Origin: Candidatus Omnitrophota bacterium
GTDB taxonomy: Bacteria > Omnitrophota > Omnitrophia > Omnitrophales > Danuiimicrobiaceae
Assembly (NCBI GenBank): GCA_016206945.1
Contig: JACQQP010000179.1
Location: 1-6,019, forward strand
Length of the DNA: 6,019 nucleotides
Reading direction: 5' to 3'
A program made the position numbers and the translations under genes. The notes below the pieces were generated by a model. It made no database searches and was not told the origin of the DNA. It saw only the letters and a program-made list of their open reading frames with translations. Of this stretch, positions 1-5,208 are shown in pieces (position 1 is the first letter of the stretch; each line of letters begins with the position of its first letter).

Positions 1-59
1 ACCAAATACTATAGGATCGGGACAGTCATTGATCCTTTCGACGGAAAGGATCAATGGCG
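1..59. repeat. 59-bp REP-like palindromic repeat, copy 1
   Basis: Identical over 59 bp to 81-139. The core is a perfect 13-bp inverted repeat (27-39 with 44-56) around the tetraloop GACG. It extends outward by a G-C and a T-G pair, then after one bulged A by GGGAC (19-23) pairing with GTCCC (59-63). The whole forms a hairpin of about 20 bp. No T-tract follows on either strand, so it is not an intrinsic terminator. The GGACAGTC/GACTGTCC foot next to a long stem resembles the palindromes mobilised by Y1 (IS200-like/RAYT) transposases. That is a resemblance only, and no transposase is in the window. The copy begins at the window edge, so more units may lie to the left. Confidence 0.85.
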
Positions 60-80
60 TCCCATTCATAAATTTAAAGA

Positions 81-139
81 ACCAAATACTATAGGATCGG
101 GACAGTCATTGATCCTTTCGACGGAAAGGATCAATGGCG
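81..139. repeat. 59-bp REP-like palindromic repeat, copy 2
   Basis: Exact second copy of 1-59, offset by 80 bp and separated from it by a 21-bp AT-rich spacer (60-80). The hairpin core is 107-119 paired with 124-136. Identity to copy 1 stops at 139, where GGGAT replaces the GTCCC that closes the outer stem of copy 1. The outer 5 bp of stem are therefore missing here. This fits the end of a tandem array with an 80-bp unit. Confidence 0.85.
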
Positions 140-169
140 GGATAGCCCCCGTGGGGCAAGGATGCCAAA

Positions 170-223
170 TAAAAAACGCCCGAACCGGCATTCCGAATCG
201 CTCTCGGAAATACTGGTTCGGGC
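170..223 (-). terminator. Intrinsic terminator of the SWIB-domain gene
   Basis: Read on the minus strand, a 9-bp GC-rich stem (215-223 with 178-186) encloses a second 6-bp stem (204-209 with 191-196). It is followed, after one G, by a run of six T (plus-strand A 171-176). It begins 34 bp beyond the stop codon of the SWIB gene and reads in the right direction to end it. Confidence 0.85.
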
Positions 224-256
224 ACACTTAAAATAACAATGGGCGCTCGGGCAGGC

Positions 257-514
257 TCAGTTCAGATGTTTGGCCACAAGCTTGGTCATCTCAAACATAT
301 TGACCGTACGCTTTCCACCAAAAACCGCCTGAAGCGTCGCATCTGCATTAATGTTGCGCCTATTTGCAGAATCTTGAAGGTTGTTTCTTTTAATGTACTC
401 CCAAATCTTTTTCGTCGCTTCGGTACGAGGAAGCGGCTGGGGTCCTACCACCTTCGCAAGTTCTGCGCTCGGCCTCAAGGCTTTCATAAATGCTGGGTTT
501 GGCTTTCTCGGCAT
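257..514 (-). CDS. SWIB/MDM2 domain protein
   Basis: An 85-residue protein made almost entirely of one SWIB domain (about residues 11-85). Hallmarks seen are LRPSAELAKVVG near the start, then PLPRTEATKKIWEYIK, the N-R-R-x-I-N-A-D segment at about 51-58, AVFGGKR (64-69) and the closing MFEMTKLVAKHL helix. Length and order match stand-alone bacterial SWIB proteins. The fold is known from eukaryotic SWI/SNF subunits and MDM2. In bacteria it is found in chlamydiae, where it is fused to topoisomerase I or free, and in several other phyla. Its bacterial role is not settled; a chromatin-like or protein-binding role is inference. The ATG start is supported by a full AAGGAGG SD (520-526) with 5-nt spacing. 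The basic N-terminus (MPRKPNP) is a short tail. The gene is monocistronic, with its own -10 box upstream and terminator downstream. Confidence 0.93.
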   Translation of the reverse strand: MPRKPNPAFMKALRPSAELAKVVGPQPLPRTEATKKIWEYIKRNNLQDSANRRNINADATLQAVFGGKRTVNMFEMTKLVAKHLN

Positions 515-606
515 TCTTTCCTCCTTACTTAAGTTTCGCTTTGGTTAACAATGTGATTCAGAACGTTCCTGCTCACACGGAACTGGCTTTTGAAACAACG
601 GGCTAC

Positions 607-635
607 ATTATACAACATACGAAAAAATGATACAG
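607..635 (-). promoter_or_regulatory. Probable sigma70-type promoter of the SWIB gene
   Basis: A perfect TATAAT lies on the minus strand at 612-607. The -35 position (630-635 at 17-bp spacing) reads CTGTAT, which is poor, so this rests mainly on the -10 box. The implied start near 600 would give a leader of about 85 nt. That leader contains a small hairpin (565-569 with 579-583) ahead of the SD. Confidence 0.5.
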
Positions 636-639
636 CAGA

Positions 640-682
640 AAGAAAAATTAATTGAGGGGTCGGGAAGTTCCCCCGACCCCTC
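640..682 (-). terminator. Terminator of the 834-3892 gene string
   Basis: An 11-bp perfect GC-rich stem (672-682 with 654-664) with a 7-nt loop. On the minus strand it is followed by a T-rich stretch (640-653, AATTAATTTTTCTT). It lies about 150 bp past the stop of the EEP-family gene and just before the SWIB promoter, so it separates the two transcripts. The T-tract is interrupted, so efficiency is uncertain. On the plus strand no T-run follows. Confidence 0.7.
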
Positions 683-832
683 ACCCTCGCCAGCCTCATT
701 GAATTTAGGTATTAAACTCAATGAGGCTGTTAGAGGGTTACCATAATAATGTAATCCCACGCCCGCCGAGCAAATCAGTGGCGGGCTTTGGGATGAGCCA
801 TCGGGAACACTTTAAAAACTCCCCGATTGCTC
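683..832 (-). other. Structured 3' untranslated region with three hairpins
   Basis: Between the EEP gene stop and its terminator lie three further inverted repeats. The first is 795-805 with 822-832 (4+6 bp with one mismatch, 16-nt loop). The second is 761-767 with 780-786 (7 bp, GC-only arms). The third is 691-702 with 718-729, a perfect 12-bp stem. It can be extended inward by 704-707/713-716 and outward by 683-688/733-738. None is followed by a T-run, so they are not terminators themselves. No open reading frame with gene-like features is seen here on either strand. Confidence 0.6.
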
Positions 833-833
833 A

Positions 834-2465
834 TTAATTTTCAGAACCCTTCCGGCCGATTAAAGGCTCTTCAAAAGGAAGAGCCACCACATTTGGATGA
901 TGGTCCGAAATTTGCTTGACCAGAACCGTGTTCATATCTTCCAACGTTCGGCCGAAATGCGGCGCAAATCGATAGGGACCGGAAGTATCCTTCGGATCCC
1001 GTAAGAAAGATTTCACGAAAACCCAGTCCAGACGATACTTTCCGATGACGGGCCCAAGCGGCCGCCGCACTTGAAAGCTCGTTTTATAACCTACCCGATC
1101 CCGCTGATTCGAATTGGAAAGGAGTCCGCTTTCCCCGTCAACAGAACGCTCGGAATCCCCGCGAAAATCGAACGCATAGCCATCATGAAACCGATAATTC
1201 TCGACGGCCTTAAAGAGCCCTGCCACATAATTGGGCGCGATCACCGGAATGTGGCGGGCGGTTGGGTTTTGGAAGTTTTTGGTGACATTCGAGACGGCGC
1301 GCGTCGTATTGACCAGAAGCGCCTGAGGAAGCACTTGGGTTGCGGCAAGCGAAAACCAATTCGTCGGGTTTTTGATTTGCCTCTTCACTTCGCGCCCTAC
1401 CGAAGTAGGACTCAAATCGGTCGGCGCAGAATTAAAATCTCCTGCCATGACGACGGGGTTCGTAATGTTTTTGATGTATTCCAGAATCTCTTCAATTTGC
1501 GCCTGACGAGCCTTGGGCAAACATTTAATTTCCAAATGGACATTAATCACCGTAAGCGTATCATTCGGAAGACCCGGAACGTGGAGATCGACGCGCATGA
1601 AGATGCGGTTGCCTACTTTCATCTCGCGATGTAACTCCGAGAGAAAGAAAGTTTTTGCTCCGAGCCGCCGCGTTTTTTCAAGAAACGTTGTCCTTTGCTT
1701 CTCGCCCCAATACCAATCATAACCCTGATTGCGCAAGGGGAAAACGGTTACCGCCTTAATGGGATAGCGGCTTAAAACGGCCGAACCGAAGAGTCCCTTA
1801 TATCGGGCAGGATCCACACGAAAATATTCCATCGCTTCCTCGTCCTTCACGCCTTCTTCAAATTCGATGGTCTCAAGACCAAGGTAAGCAGGGTCAATTT
1901 CAAGATAGGCCGCTCCGTAAGCGTAATTCATATCGAGGGCTTCCGCTAACTCTTTCGGCGCGTTTCGGTACTCAGACCGTTTCACGCCGATATCCATTTC
2001 CTGGAGAAGCACCACATCTGCTTCCGCCAGCAGATCACGTTCATAAAGCGCCGTCTGATACTTCTCGGAAGAGGGAGAAACTTTGGATGGATCAACCATG
2101 CTTTGATATTTTTGACGATCGGTAAAAACGGCGATGGCACCTTCGACTTCAAATGATTTCTCAATATTCCATGTGGCCACCCTCAGGAACGGACCTAATT
2201 CGGGATTGCGCCGTGCAGGAGGGCGCACGCCACGATAATAGGCCTCATTTGAAATAATGGGCGTCGTCCAAAGTTTTTTTAATTTGATCAAGAGCGGCCC
2301 GCTTGGATAAGGATTTTTAGAAAGGCTTATGAGTTCGTCAAACGAAAGGAGTTCAGGCGTTGAATATCGAACGAGATCGATAGAAGGCTGATCATTGAAA
2401 CCAAATAAGAGCGATGCTGAAACTGAAATAAAAAATAAGGCGAAAGCAAATTTGATCTTCTTCAC
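834..2465 (-). CDS. Exported endonuclease/exonuclease/phosphatase (EEP) family protein
   Basis: A 543-residue metal-dependent phosphoesterase of the EEP superfamily (DNase I/ExoIII/sphingomyelinase fold). All usual motifs are present in order: ATWNIE with Asn100, LLQEMD with Glu156, INVHLE with Asn308, AGDFNSAPTD with Asp343 and Asn345, RLDWVFVK with Asp480, and ISDHHP with Asp521/His522. The catalytic set therefore looks complete. Residues 1-22 form a signal peptide (basic MKKIK, then a hydrophobic core) without a lipobox, so it is probably periplasmic or secreted. At 543 residues it is well above the 250-300 of a minimal domain. The extra length is an N-terminal region (about 23-92) and a long insert (about 350-475) between the GDFN and LDW motifs. 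Substrate (nucleic acid, phospholipid or phosphorylated sugar) cannot be told. The start is GTG, 8 bp after the amidase stop and without a clear SD, so translational coupling is likely. Last gene of the string. Confidence 0.88.
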   Translation of the reverse strand: MKKIKFAFALFFISVSASLLFGFNDQPSIDLVRYSTPELLSFDELISLSKNPYPSGPLLIKLKKLWTTPIISNEAYYRGVRPPARRNPELGPFLRVATWNIEKSFEVEGAIAVFTDRQKYQSMVDPSKVSPSSEKYQTALYERDLLAEADVVLLQEMDIGVKRSEYRNAPKELAEALDMNYAYGAAYLEIDPAYLGLETIEFEEGVKDEEAMEYFRVDPARYKGLFGSAVLSRYPIKAVTVFPLRNQGYDWYWGEKQRTTFLEKTRRLGAKTFFLSELHREMKVGNRIFMRVDLHVPGLPNDTLTVINVHLEIKCLPKARQAQIEEILEYIKNITNPVVMAGDFNSAPTDLSPTSVGREVKRQIKNPTNWFSLAATQVLPQALLVNTTRAVSNVTKNFQNPTARHIPVIAPNYVAGLFKAVENYRFHDGYAFDFRGDSERSVDGESGLLSNSNQRDRVGYKTSFQVRRPLGPVIGKYRLDWVFVKSFLRDPKDTSGPYRFAPHFGRTLEDMNTVLVKQISDHHPNVVALPFEEPLIGRKGSEN

Positions 2466-2473
2466 TAAGGAAT

Positions 2474-3268
2474 TTAACGTCCCAATTCTAATCTGCGTTT
2501 AAACTCTGCCCAAGGAAAATGGTTGCCCGGACACTCGGTGTTTTTGCCGGGCACATCCCGATGTCGGATCACGCGTTCGGGAGGGATTCGGTAGTGAGCC
2601 ATCAATGTATTCACAAGGAAAACCAGAGAGCCCAACTGTTTTTCACCGACGGACCGCTCAGAAAAATTTCCAATCACGCAGATCCCAATTCCATTTTCAT
2701 TCATGCCCGCCGCGTTCGCATGCGCCCCATTCATCTGTTTAATCCAGCGCGGCCCCGCTTCAATTTGTCCTTCTTGTTTCCCTTGAGTTCCATTATCAAT
2801 CAAAAAGTGATAACCCAACCCGTTCGGAAATCCCCTTCGGTAATGCACCCCGTCAATCGAAAGCGCATTCCCTTGGTGGGTCGCACTATGATGAATGACA
2901 ATGTACCTCCATGGACGCGCGTTATATACAGGAATGATCGATTGAACCTGAGTGGCCCGAGGGATTAAAAGTCTCTGGCCCACAGAAATAGAGCTTCGAT
3001 CCTTTAAGCCATTGGCATCCATAATCGACTGGATATCCACGCCATACATTTTGCTGATCCGCCATAGCGTTTCCATGCGGGCGACTTGATGATAAACATC
3101 CTGCCGAATCGAAACCGGAAGGTCCGGGCTCGAAACAACAGAACCCATCGGCGCGCCGACCGGCTGCGAGGAACTGCATCCGAACAATACAAAGGGAAAC
3201 AGCAAAAAAAGAAAACGCCGCAACATTCCTTTTAGAATCTGAACCCAAAATGGCATAAGCAAAATCAC
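2474..3268 (-). CDS. LysM-containing N-acetylmuramoyl-L-alanine amidase lipoprotein (Amidase_2)
   Basis: Cleaves the amide between N-acetylmuramic acid and the stem peptide in peptidoglycan, in the family's usual role. Order of parts: a hydrophobic signal peptide ending in the lipobox LFGC (Cys31), a serine-rich linker, a LysM peptidoglycan-binding domain (about 57-104, ending in GQRLLIPR), then an Amidase_2/PGRP domain (about 118-262). Expected zinc ligands are visible: His126 in IVIHHSAT, His236 in VIRHRD and Cys246 in ECPGNHFPW. Tyr153 in GYHFLID matches the family's catalytic tyrosine. Ser follows the lipidated Cys, compatible with outer-membrane sorting by the E. coli rule. The GTG at 3268 has a modest SD (GGAAG, 3274-3278). 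An internal ATG at 3226 would give a more canonical signal peptide (MLRRFLFLLF, Cys17) but has no properly spaced SD, so the exact start is open. Confidence 0.93.
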   Translation of the reverse strand: MILLMPFWVQILKGMLRRFLFLLFPFVLFGCSSSQPVGAPMGSVVSSPDLPVSIRQDVYHQVARMETLWRISKMYGVDIQSIMDANGLKDRSSISVGQRLLIPRATQVQSIIPVYNARPWRYIVIHHSATHQGNALSIDGVHYRRGFPNGLGYHFLIDNGTQGKQEGQIEAGPRWIKQMNGAHANAAGMNENGIGICVIGNFSERSVGEKQLGSLVFLVNTLMAHYRIPPERVIRHRDVPGKNTECPGNHFPWAEFKRRLELGR

Positions 3269-3310
3269 TTTATCTTCCAGGTTATCTTAATCGGATGAAA
3301 TGGGAGGGAC

Positions 3311-3676
3311 TTAAGCCGATTTTTTAAGCTCTTTCGGAAGCGCTTCAATTTTTGCCGCAAGGATAAAATCATTTTCAGATAAACCGCCGATCGAATGAGT
3401 GGCCAAGGTCATGTCCAATTTGCGGTAACCCGTTAAGTGAAGGTCGGGATGATGATCTTCCGCTTCGGCCACTTCCGCGATACGATCCATCAGCTGAATC
3501 GCTGCCATAAAATCTTTCATGACGTAGTGACGCGTAATACTTTTTCCGTCAGAAGCCAAGGCCCAATCCGCAAGTCCTACCACATACTCCTTGGCCTGCT
3601 CGAAGGAAAAAGGGGTTGTTCCTTGCTGACAAGGCTCGCATTTCTTACGAGACAATTCGCCCGCGTTTAGTCTCAT
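3311..3676 (-). CDS. phhB: Pterin-4a-carbinolamine dehydratase
   Basis: Dehydrates 4a-hydroxytetrahydrobiopterin, recycling the pterin cofactor of aromatic amino-acid hydroxylases. In bacteria lacking such hydroxylases, related proteins are linked to molybdopterin or folate metabolism. The 121-residue length is normal. The family signature is complete: Glu71, His75-His76-Pro77-Asp78, Tyr84, His94 and Asp103 at the expected spacing. His75, His76 and His94 are the expected catalytic histidines, and GGLSENDF (97-104) follows. An N-terminal CxxC (Cys13, Cys16) occurs in many bacterial members. The ATG start lies 3 bp after the stop of the upstream small gene, with only a weak AAGAG beside it, so coupled translation is likely. 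No pterin-dependent hydroxylase is in the window. The symbol is by family resemblance; the physiological role here is not shown. Confidence 0.93.
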   Translation of the reverse strand: MRLNAGELSRKKCEPCQQGTTPFSFEQAKEYVVGLADWALASDGKSITRHYVMKDFMAAIQLMDRIAEVAEAEDHHPDLHLTGYRKLDMTLATHSIGGLSENDFILAAKIEALPKELKKSA

Positions 3677-3679
3677 CTC

Positions 3680-3892
3680 TTAATTTGGTCTCCGTCTTGG
3701 ATCCTCAAGCAAATCGCGAACCTCAAAATCCTCGGCGCCGAATTCCTTTGCGATTTCAATCAAAAGAGGACAATCTTCGTACGCCTCATTGAGAAGCGCT
3801 TCCCTCAAGTACGTCAAAGCGGTCATCTTTACCGGATGATGTGAAGTCCGCCTTCTCCCACCTATTTTATTCGAATTCGCCGCCCAAACCAT
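3680..3892 (-). CDS. Small conserved-looking protein of unknown function
   Basis: I do not recognise this 70-residue protein. It has a basic, arginine-rich start (residues 8-22, including GGRRRTSHHP) and then a predicted helical, acidic region (about 24-68). That region includes LTYLREALLNEAYEDC, LLIEIAKEFGA and VRDLLEDP. There is no signal peptide, membrane segment or cysteine motif (a single Cys41). The coding call is supported by an excellent SD (AAAGGAGG, 3901-3908, 8 nt from the ATG) and by the 3-bp gap to the dehydratase gene. Its position as the first gene behind a long structured leader also supports it. An internal Met23 marks where the better-structured part starts but has no comparable SD. 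It may be a small cytoplasmic partner or regulator, but that is a guess. Confidence 0.75.
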   Translation of the reverse strand: MVWAANSNKIGGRRRTSHHPVKMTALTYLREALLNEAYEDCPLLIEIAKEFGAEDFEVRDLLEDPRRRPN

Positions 3893-3900
3893 AGTATTTT

Positions 3901-3908
3901 CCTCCTTT
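3901..3908 (-). promoter_or_regulatory. Strong ribosome binding site of the first operon gene
   Basis: AAAGGAGG on the minus strand, 8 nt before the ATG at 3892 and about 20 nt after the T-tract of the leader terminator. It fixes the start of the 70-aa gene. It also shows that the terminator sits between the structured leader and the coding region rather than at the end of the operon. Confidence 0.75.
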
Positions 3909-3928
3909 CTCCAAAAAATTCAACCAAT

Positions 3929-3963
3929 AAAAAAGCCCATTACCGATTCTCTCGATAATGGGC
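3929..3963 (-). terminator. Intrinsic terminator in the operon leader
   Basis: On the minus strand, an 8-bp perfect stem GCCCATTA/TAATGGGC (3956-3963 with 3935-3942) has a 3-bp inner extension (3952-3954 with 3944-3946). It is followed directly by six T (3929-3934). It lies 37-71 bp upstream of the first gene of the string and over 200 bp past the stop of the 4166-5062 gene. It could end that upstream transcript, but its position before the SD and its competing pairing with 4019-4030 suggest attenuation. Confidence 0.85.
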
Positions 3964-4030
3964 CTTGTATTGCTTACTTGATTGTTCGAACTTAACTCAG
4001 ATCGTTTCAAACCCTCCTAAGCCCACTACC
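3954..4030 (-). promoter_or_regulatory. Potential antiterminator pairing
   Basis: Minus-strand GGTAGTGGGCTT (4030-4019) can pair without interruption over 12 positions, three of them G-U, with AGGCCCATTATC (3965-3954). The second segment contains the whole 5' arm of the terminator. The first segment is also the 3' strand of the inner leader helix (4087-4097 with 4019-4029). The three helices are mutually exclusive in the way expected of a transcription-attenuating switch. Found by eye; no folding energy has been calculated. Confidence 0.5.
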
Positions 4031-4121
4031 GCGCCTAAGGCAGTGCTTATCGCAAGTCACACGATAAACCTGCCACACGGTGTGCCGCATTGAGCTTTTC
4101 GTAATCGTTGGGGTCTGAAAC
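4004..4121 (-). ncRNA. Candidate structured leader RNA (riboswitch-like), class unknown
   Basis: Read on the minus strand, this 118-nt stretch folds into one closed domain. The closing helix is 11 bp with one G-U (4111-4121 with 4004-4014). The inner helix is 11 positions with one A-G mismatch (4087-4097 with 4019-4029). The apical arm has GGCAG/CTGCC (4039-4043 with 4070-4074) enclosing a 6-bp stem (4047-4052 with 4062-4067). Between closing and inner helices is an asymmetric internal loop, long on the 5' side (4098-4110) and short on the 3' side (4015-4018). A further CACA-CCG-TGTG mini-hairpin lies at 4073-4083. About 40 nt link this domain to the terminator at 3929-3963. It does not match the signatures I know for TPP, SAM-I, cobalamin, c-di-GMP, THF, Moco, glycine, 6S, tmRNA or SRP RNA. 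An independent small RNA is the main alternative. TTATAT (4131-4136) could be its -10 box, but no good -35 is seen. Confidence 0.5.
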
Positions 4122-4165
4122 CTATTTTCCATATAAATGTAACCTCAAAACAAACGCATTATGGC

Positions 4166-5062
4166 CTAATTGGACGATTTTGTCAAATGACCCTTGCGTC
4201 TGGTAAAAAAGAAGGCCCAAAGGATCGCAAGAAGCGCCAGGACCGAGGCTGAAATCAAGCCAATATTAGGCGCTCGAGACACTACTTCAAGCGTATAACT
4301 GCTAAACTGATCTGTAAAATCAGCGGCCCGAAAATCCCAAACGGCTGTCCGCTCATGGATTTGATTGGCATTCGTCTTCACCACTTTTCCCGGAAGCGTT
4401 ACTTCAGAGTGAAATTGAAATTTCGGTAAAATTTCTTCTATCATTCTCTTCCGAGCAAGTGCCTCTACTTCTGCTGGAGAAGGCGGCGCGGCATTTTCTC
4501 CAGAAACTTCTTTTGTTTGTGCATCCGCTTGACCTTGGGCAGCAGTCTGAACCAATGCCAGTTCCTTTTTGAGATCGTGAAGAAGGATGGCGATGAGATG
4601 GCGGATTTGAAATACCTCTTGGTAGGAATATGCGGTCACAAATAAGGATCTCTTTCGTTTCAACTCAATTTGATTGGAAGTACCGATTTCCTGATCAAAA
4701 GGTTCCGGGACTTTAAGTTCATCACGCAATTCCTTTCGCTTTTCCTCAGTCAAGTTTGCCGTCAAAGAGGAAACCGCATAACGGAAATCGCTCGTAAACA
4801 AACTTGAATTCGCAAAACGTCCTTTTGCATGGATCCGGTGCTGCATACCTCCCAAAAGCGACGGTCCAGGCTGACTTTCAACTGCTTTGATCTCCCACTG
4901 TGGCCCTTCGGGCGCGAGGAATCGATCGGCGCCGCGCCCATTGATTTGAACCTCGCGCTCTATCGCGCCATTTCGATGTATCGTGGTTTTAAAATTGAAA
5001 TTCGTTTCAAAACACCCACTTAAAAAAAGCAGCGCAAAAAAATAAAGAACAGCACGCCTCAT
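4166..5062 (-). CDS. Lipoprotein with C-terminal transmembrane anchor, function unknown
   Basis: A 298-residue envelope protein. The signal peptide ends in the lipobox LSGC (Cys17). A beta-rich region follows (about 18-140) with FKTTIHRNGAIEREVQING, a charged helical segment (about 145-172), a low-complexity Ala/Gln/Pro linker (about 173-197) and a short helical segment. A second beta-rich stretch contains LPGKVVKTNA and TAVWDF. The C-terminus is a membrane helix (about 266-287) followed by TRRK, which would place the tail in the cytoplasm and the body in the periplasm. The combination of lipidated N-terminus, beta domain, LPGKVV...N and VWDF motifs and C-terminal helix resembles LppM/DUF3153-type lipoproteins, a tentative match. 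The start has a good SD (AAGGAG, 5069-5074). Transcribed divergently from lpxD; no terminator is found directly after its stop, the nearest being at 3929-3963. Confidence 0.82.
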   Translation of the reverse strand: MRRAVLYFFALLFLSGCFETNFNFKTTIHRNGAIEREVQINGRGADRFLAPEGPQWEIKAVESQPGPSLLGGMQHRIHAKGRFANSSLFTSDFRYAVSSLTANLTEEKRKELRDELKVPEPFDQEIGTSNQIELKRKRSLFVTAYSYQEVFQIRHLIAILLHDLKKELALVQTAAQGQADAQTKEVSGENAAPPSPAEVEALARKRMIEEILPKFQFHSEVTLPGKVVKTNANQIHERTAVWDFRAADFTDQFSSYTLEVVSRAPNIGLISASVLALLAILWAFFFTRRKGHLTKSSN

Positions 5063-5081
5063 TGATTTCTCCTTTTGCTTT

Positions 5082-5109
5082 ATTGTATGTCGATCACTTT
5101 AAAAAGCAA
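5082..5109 (-). promoter_or_regulatory. Possible promoter of the 4166-5062 lipoprotein gene
   Basis: On the minus strand TTGCTT (5109-5104) and TACAAT (5087-5082) are separated by 16 bp. The -10 matches five of six consensus bases; the -35 matches only the TTG. The implied start near 5075 would give a very short leader beginning at or just before the SD at 5069-5074. Confidence 0.45.
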
Positions 5110-5170
5110 GCTCCGTCTAAGCAGCAACATCTCCTAAAGTATGGGGCTTATTAAAAATTTCAAGGTCTCA

Positions 5171-5199
5171 TTGACTTTGAGGTAAAGCCTTCTTAGAAT
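5171..5199 (+). promoter_or_regulatory. Sigma70-type promoter of lpxD
   Basis: TTGACT (5171-5176) and TAGAAT (5194-5199) are separated by exactly 17 bp, each matching five of six consensus bases. The expected transcription start is about 5205-5207, just before the lpxD ATG at 5209. This leaves essentially no 5' untranslated region. Confidence 0.7.
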
Positions 5200-5208
5200 A
5201 GGCCTCCT

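Noticed and set aside
19..63. Intrinsic terminator
   Set aside because: The hairpin is strong but no T-run follows on either strand.
1..139. CRISPR array
   Set aside because: Only two repeats of 59 bp with a 21-bp spacer; the repeats are too long and the spacer too short, and no cas genes are visible.
145..157. Small GCCCC/GGGGC hairpin
   Set aside because: Only 5 bp with a 3-nt loop and no context suggesting a function.
1071..1634. Plus-strand reading frame of 187 codons inside the EEP gene
   Set aside because: Lies wholly antisense to a gene with all EEP motifs, and its translation shows no recognisable domain or SD.
2519..2968. Plus-strand reading frame of 149 codons inside the amidase gene
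   Set aside because: Antisense to the conserved amidase domain; the product has no domain-like features.
3929..4122. 6S RNA, tmRNA, SRP RNA or a known riboswitch
   Set aside because: Size is compatible with 6S, but the closing helix encloses only the first 118 nt. None of the hallmark motifs of tmRNA, SRP RNA or the common riboswitch classes could be found by eye.
4123..4165. Strong promoter for the structured leader
   Set aside because: TTATAT/TATATG is present, but the TTGTTT and TTGAGG hexamers nearby are at the wrong spacing. The leader could equally be read from further upstream.
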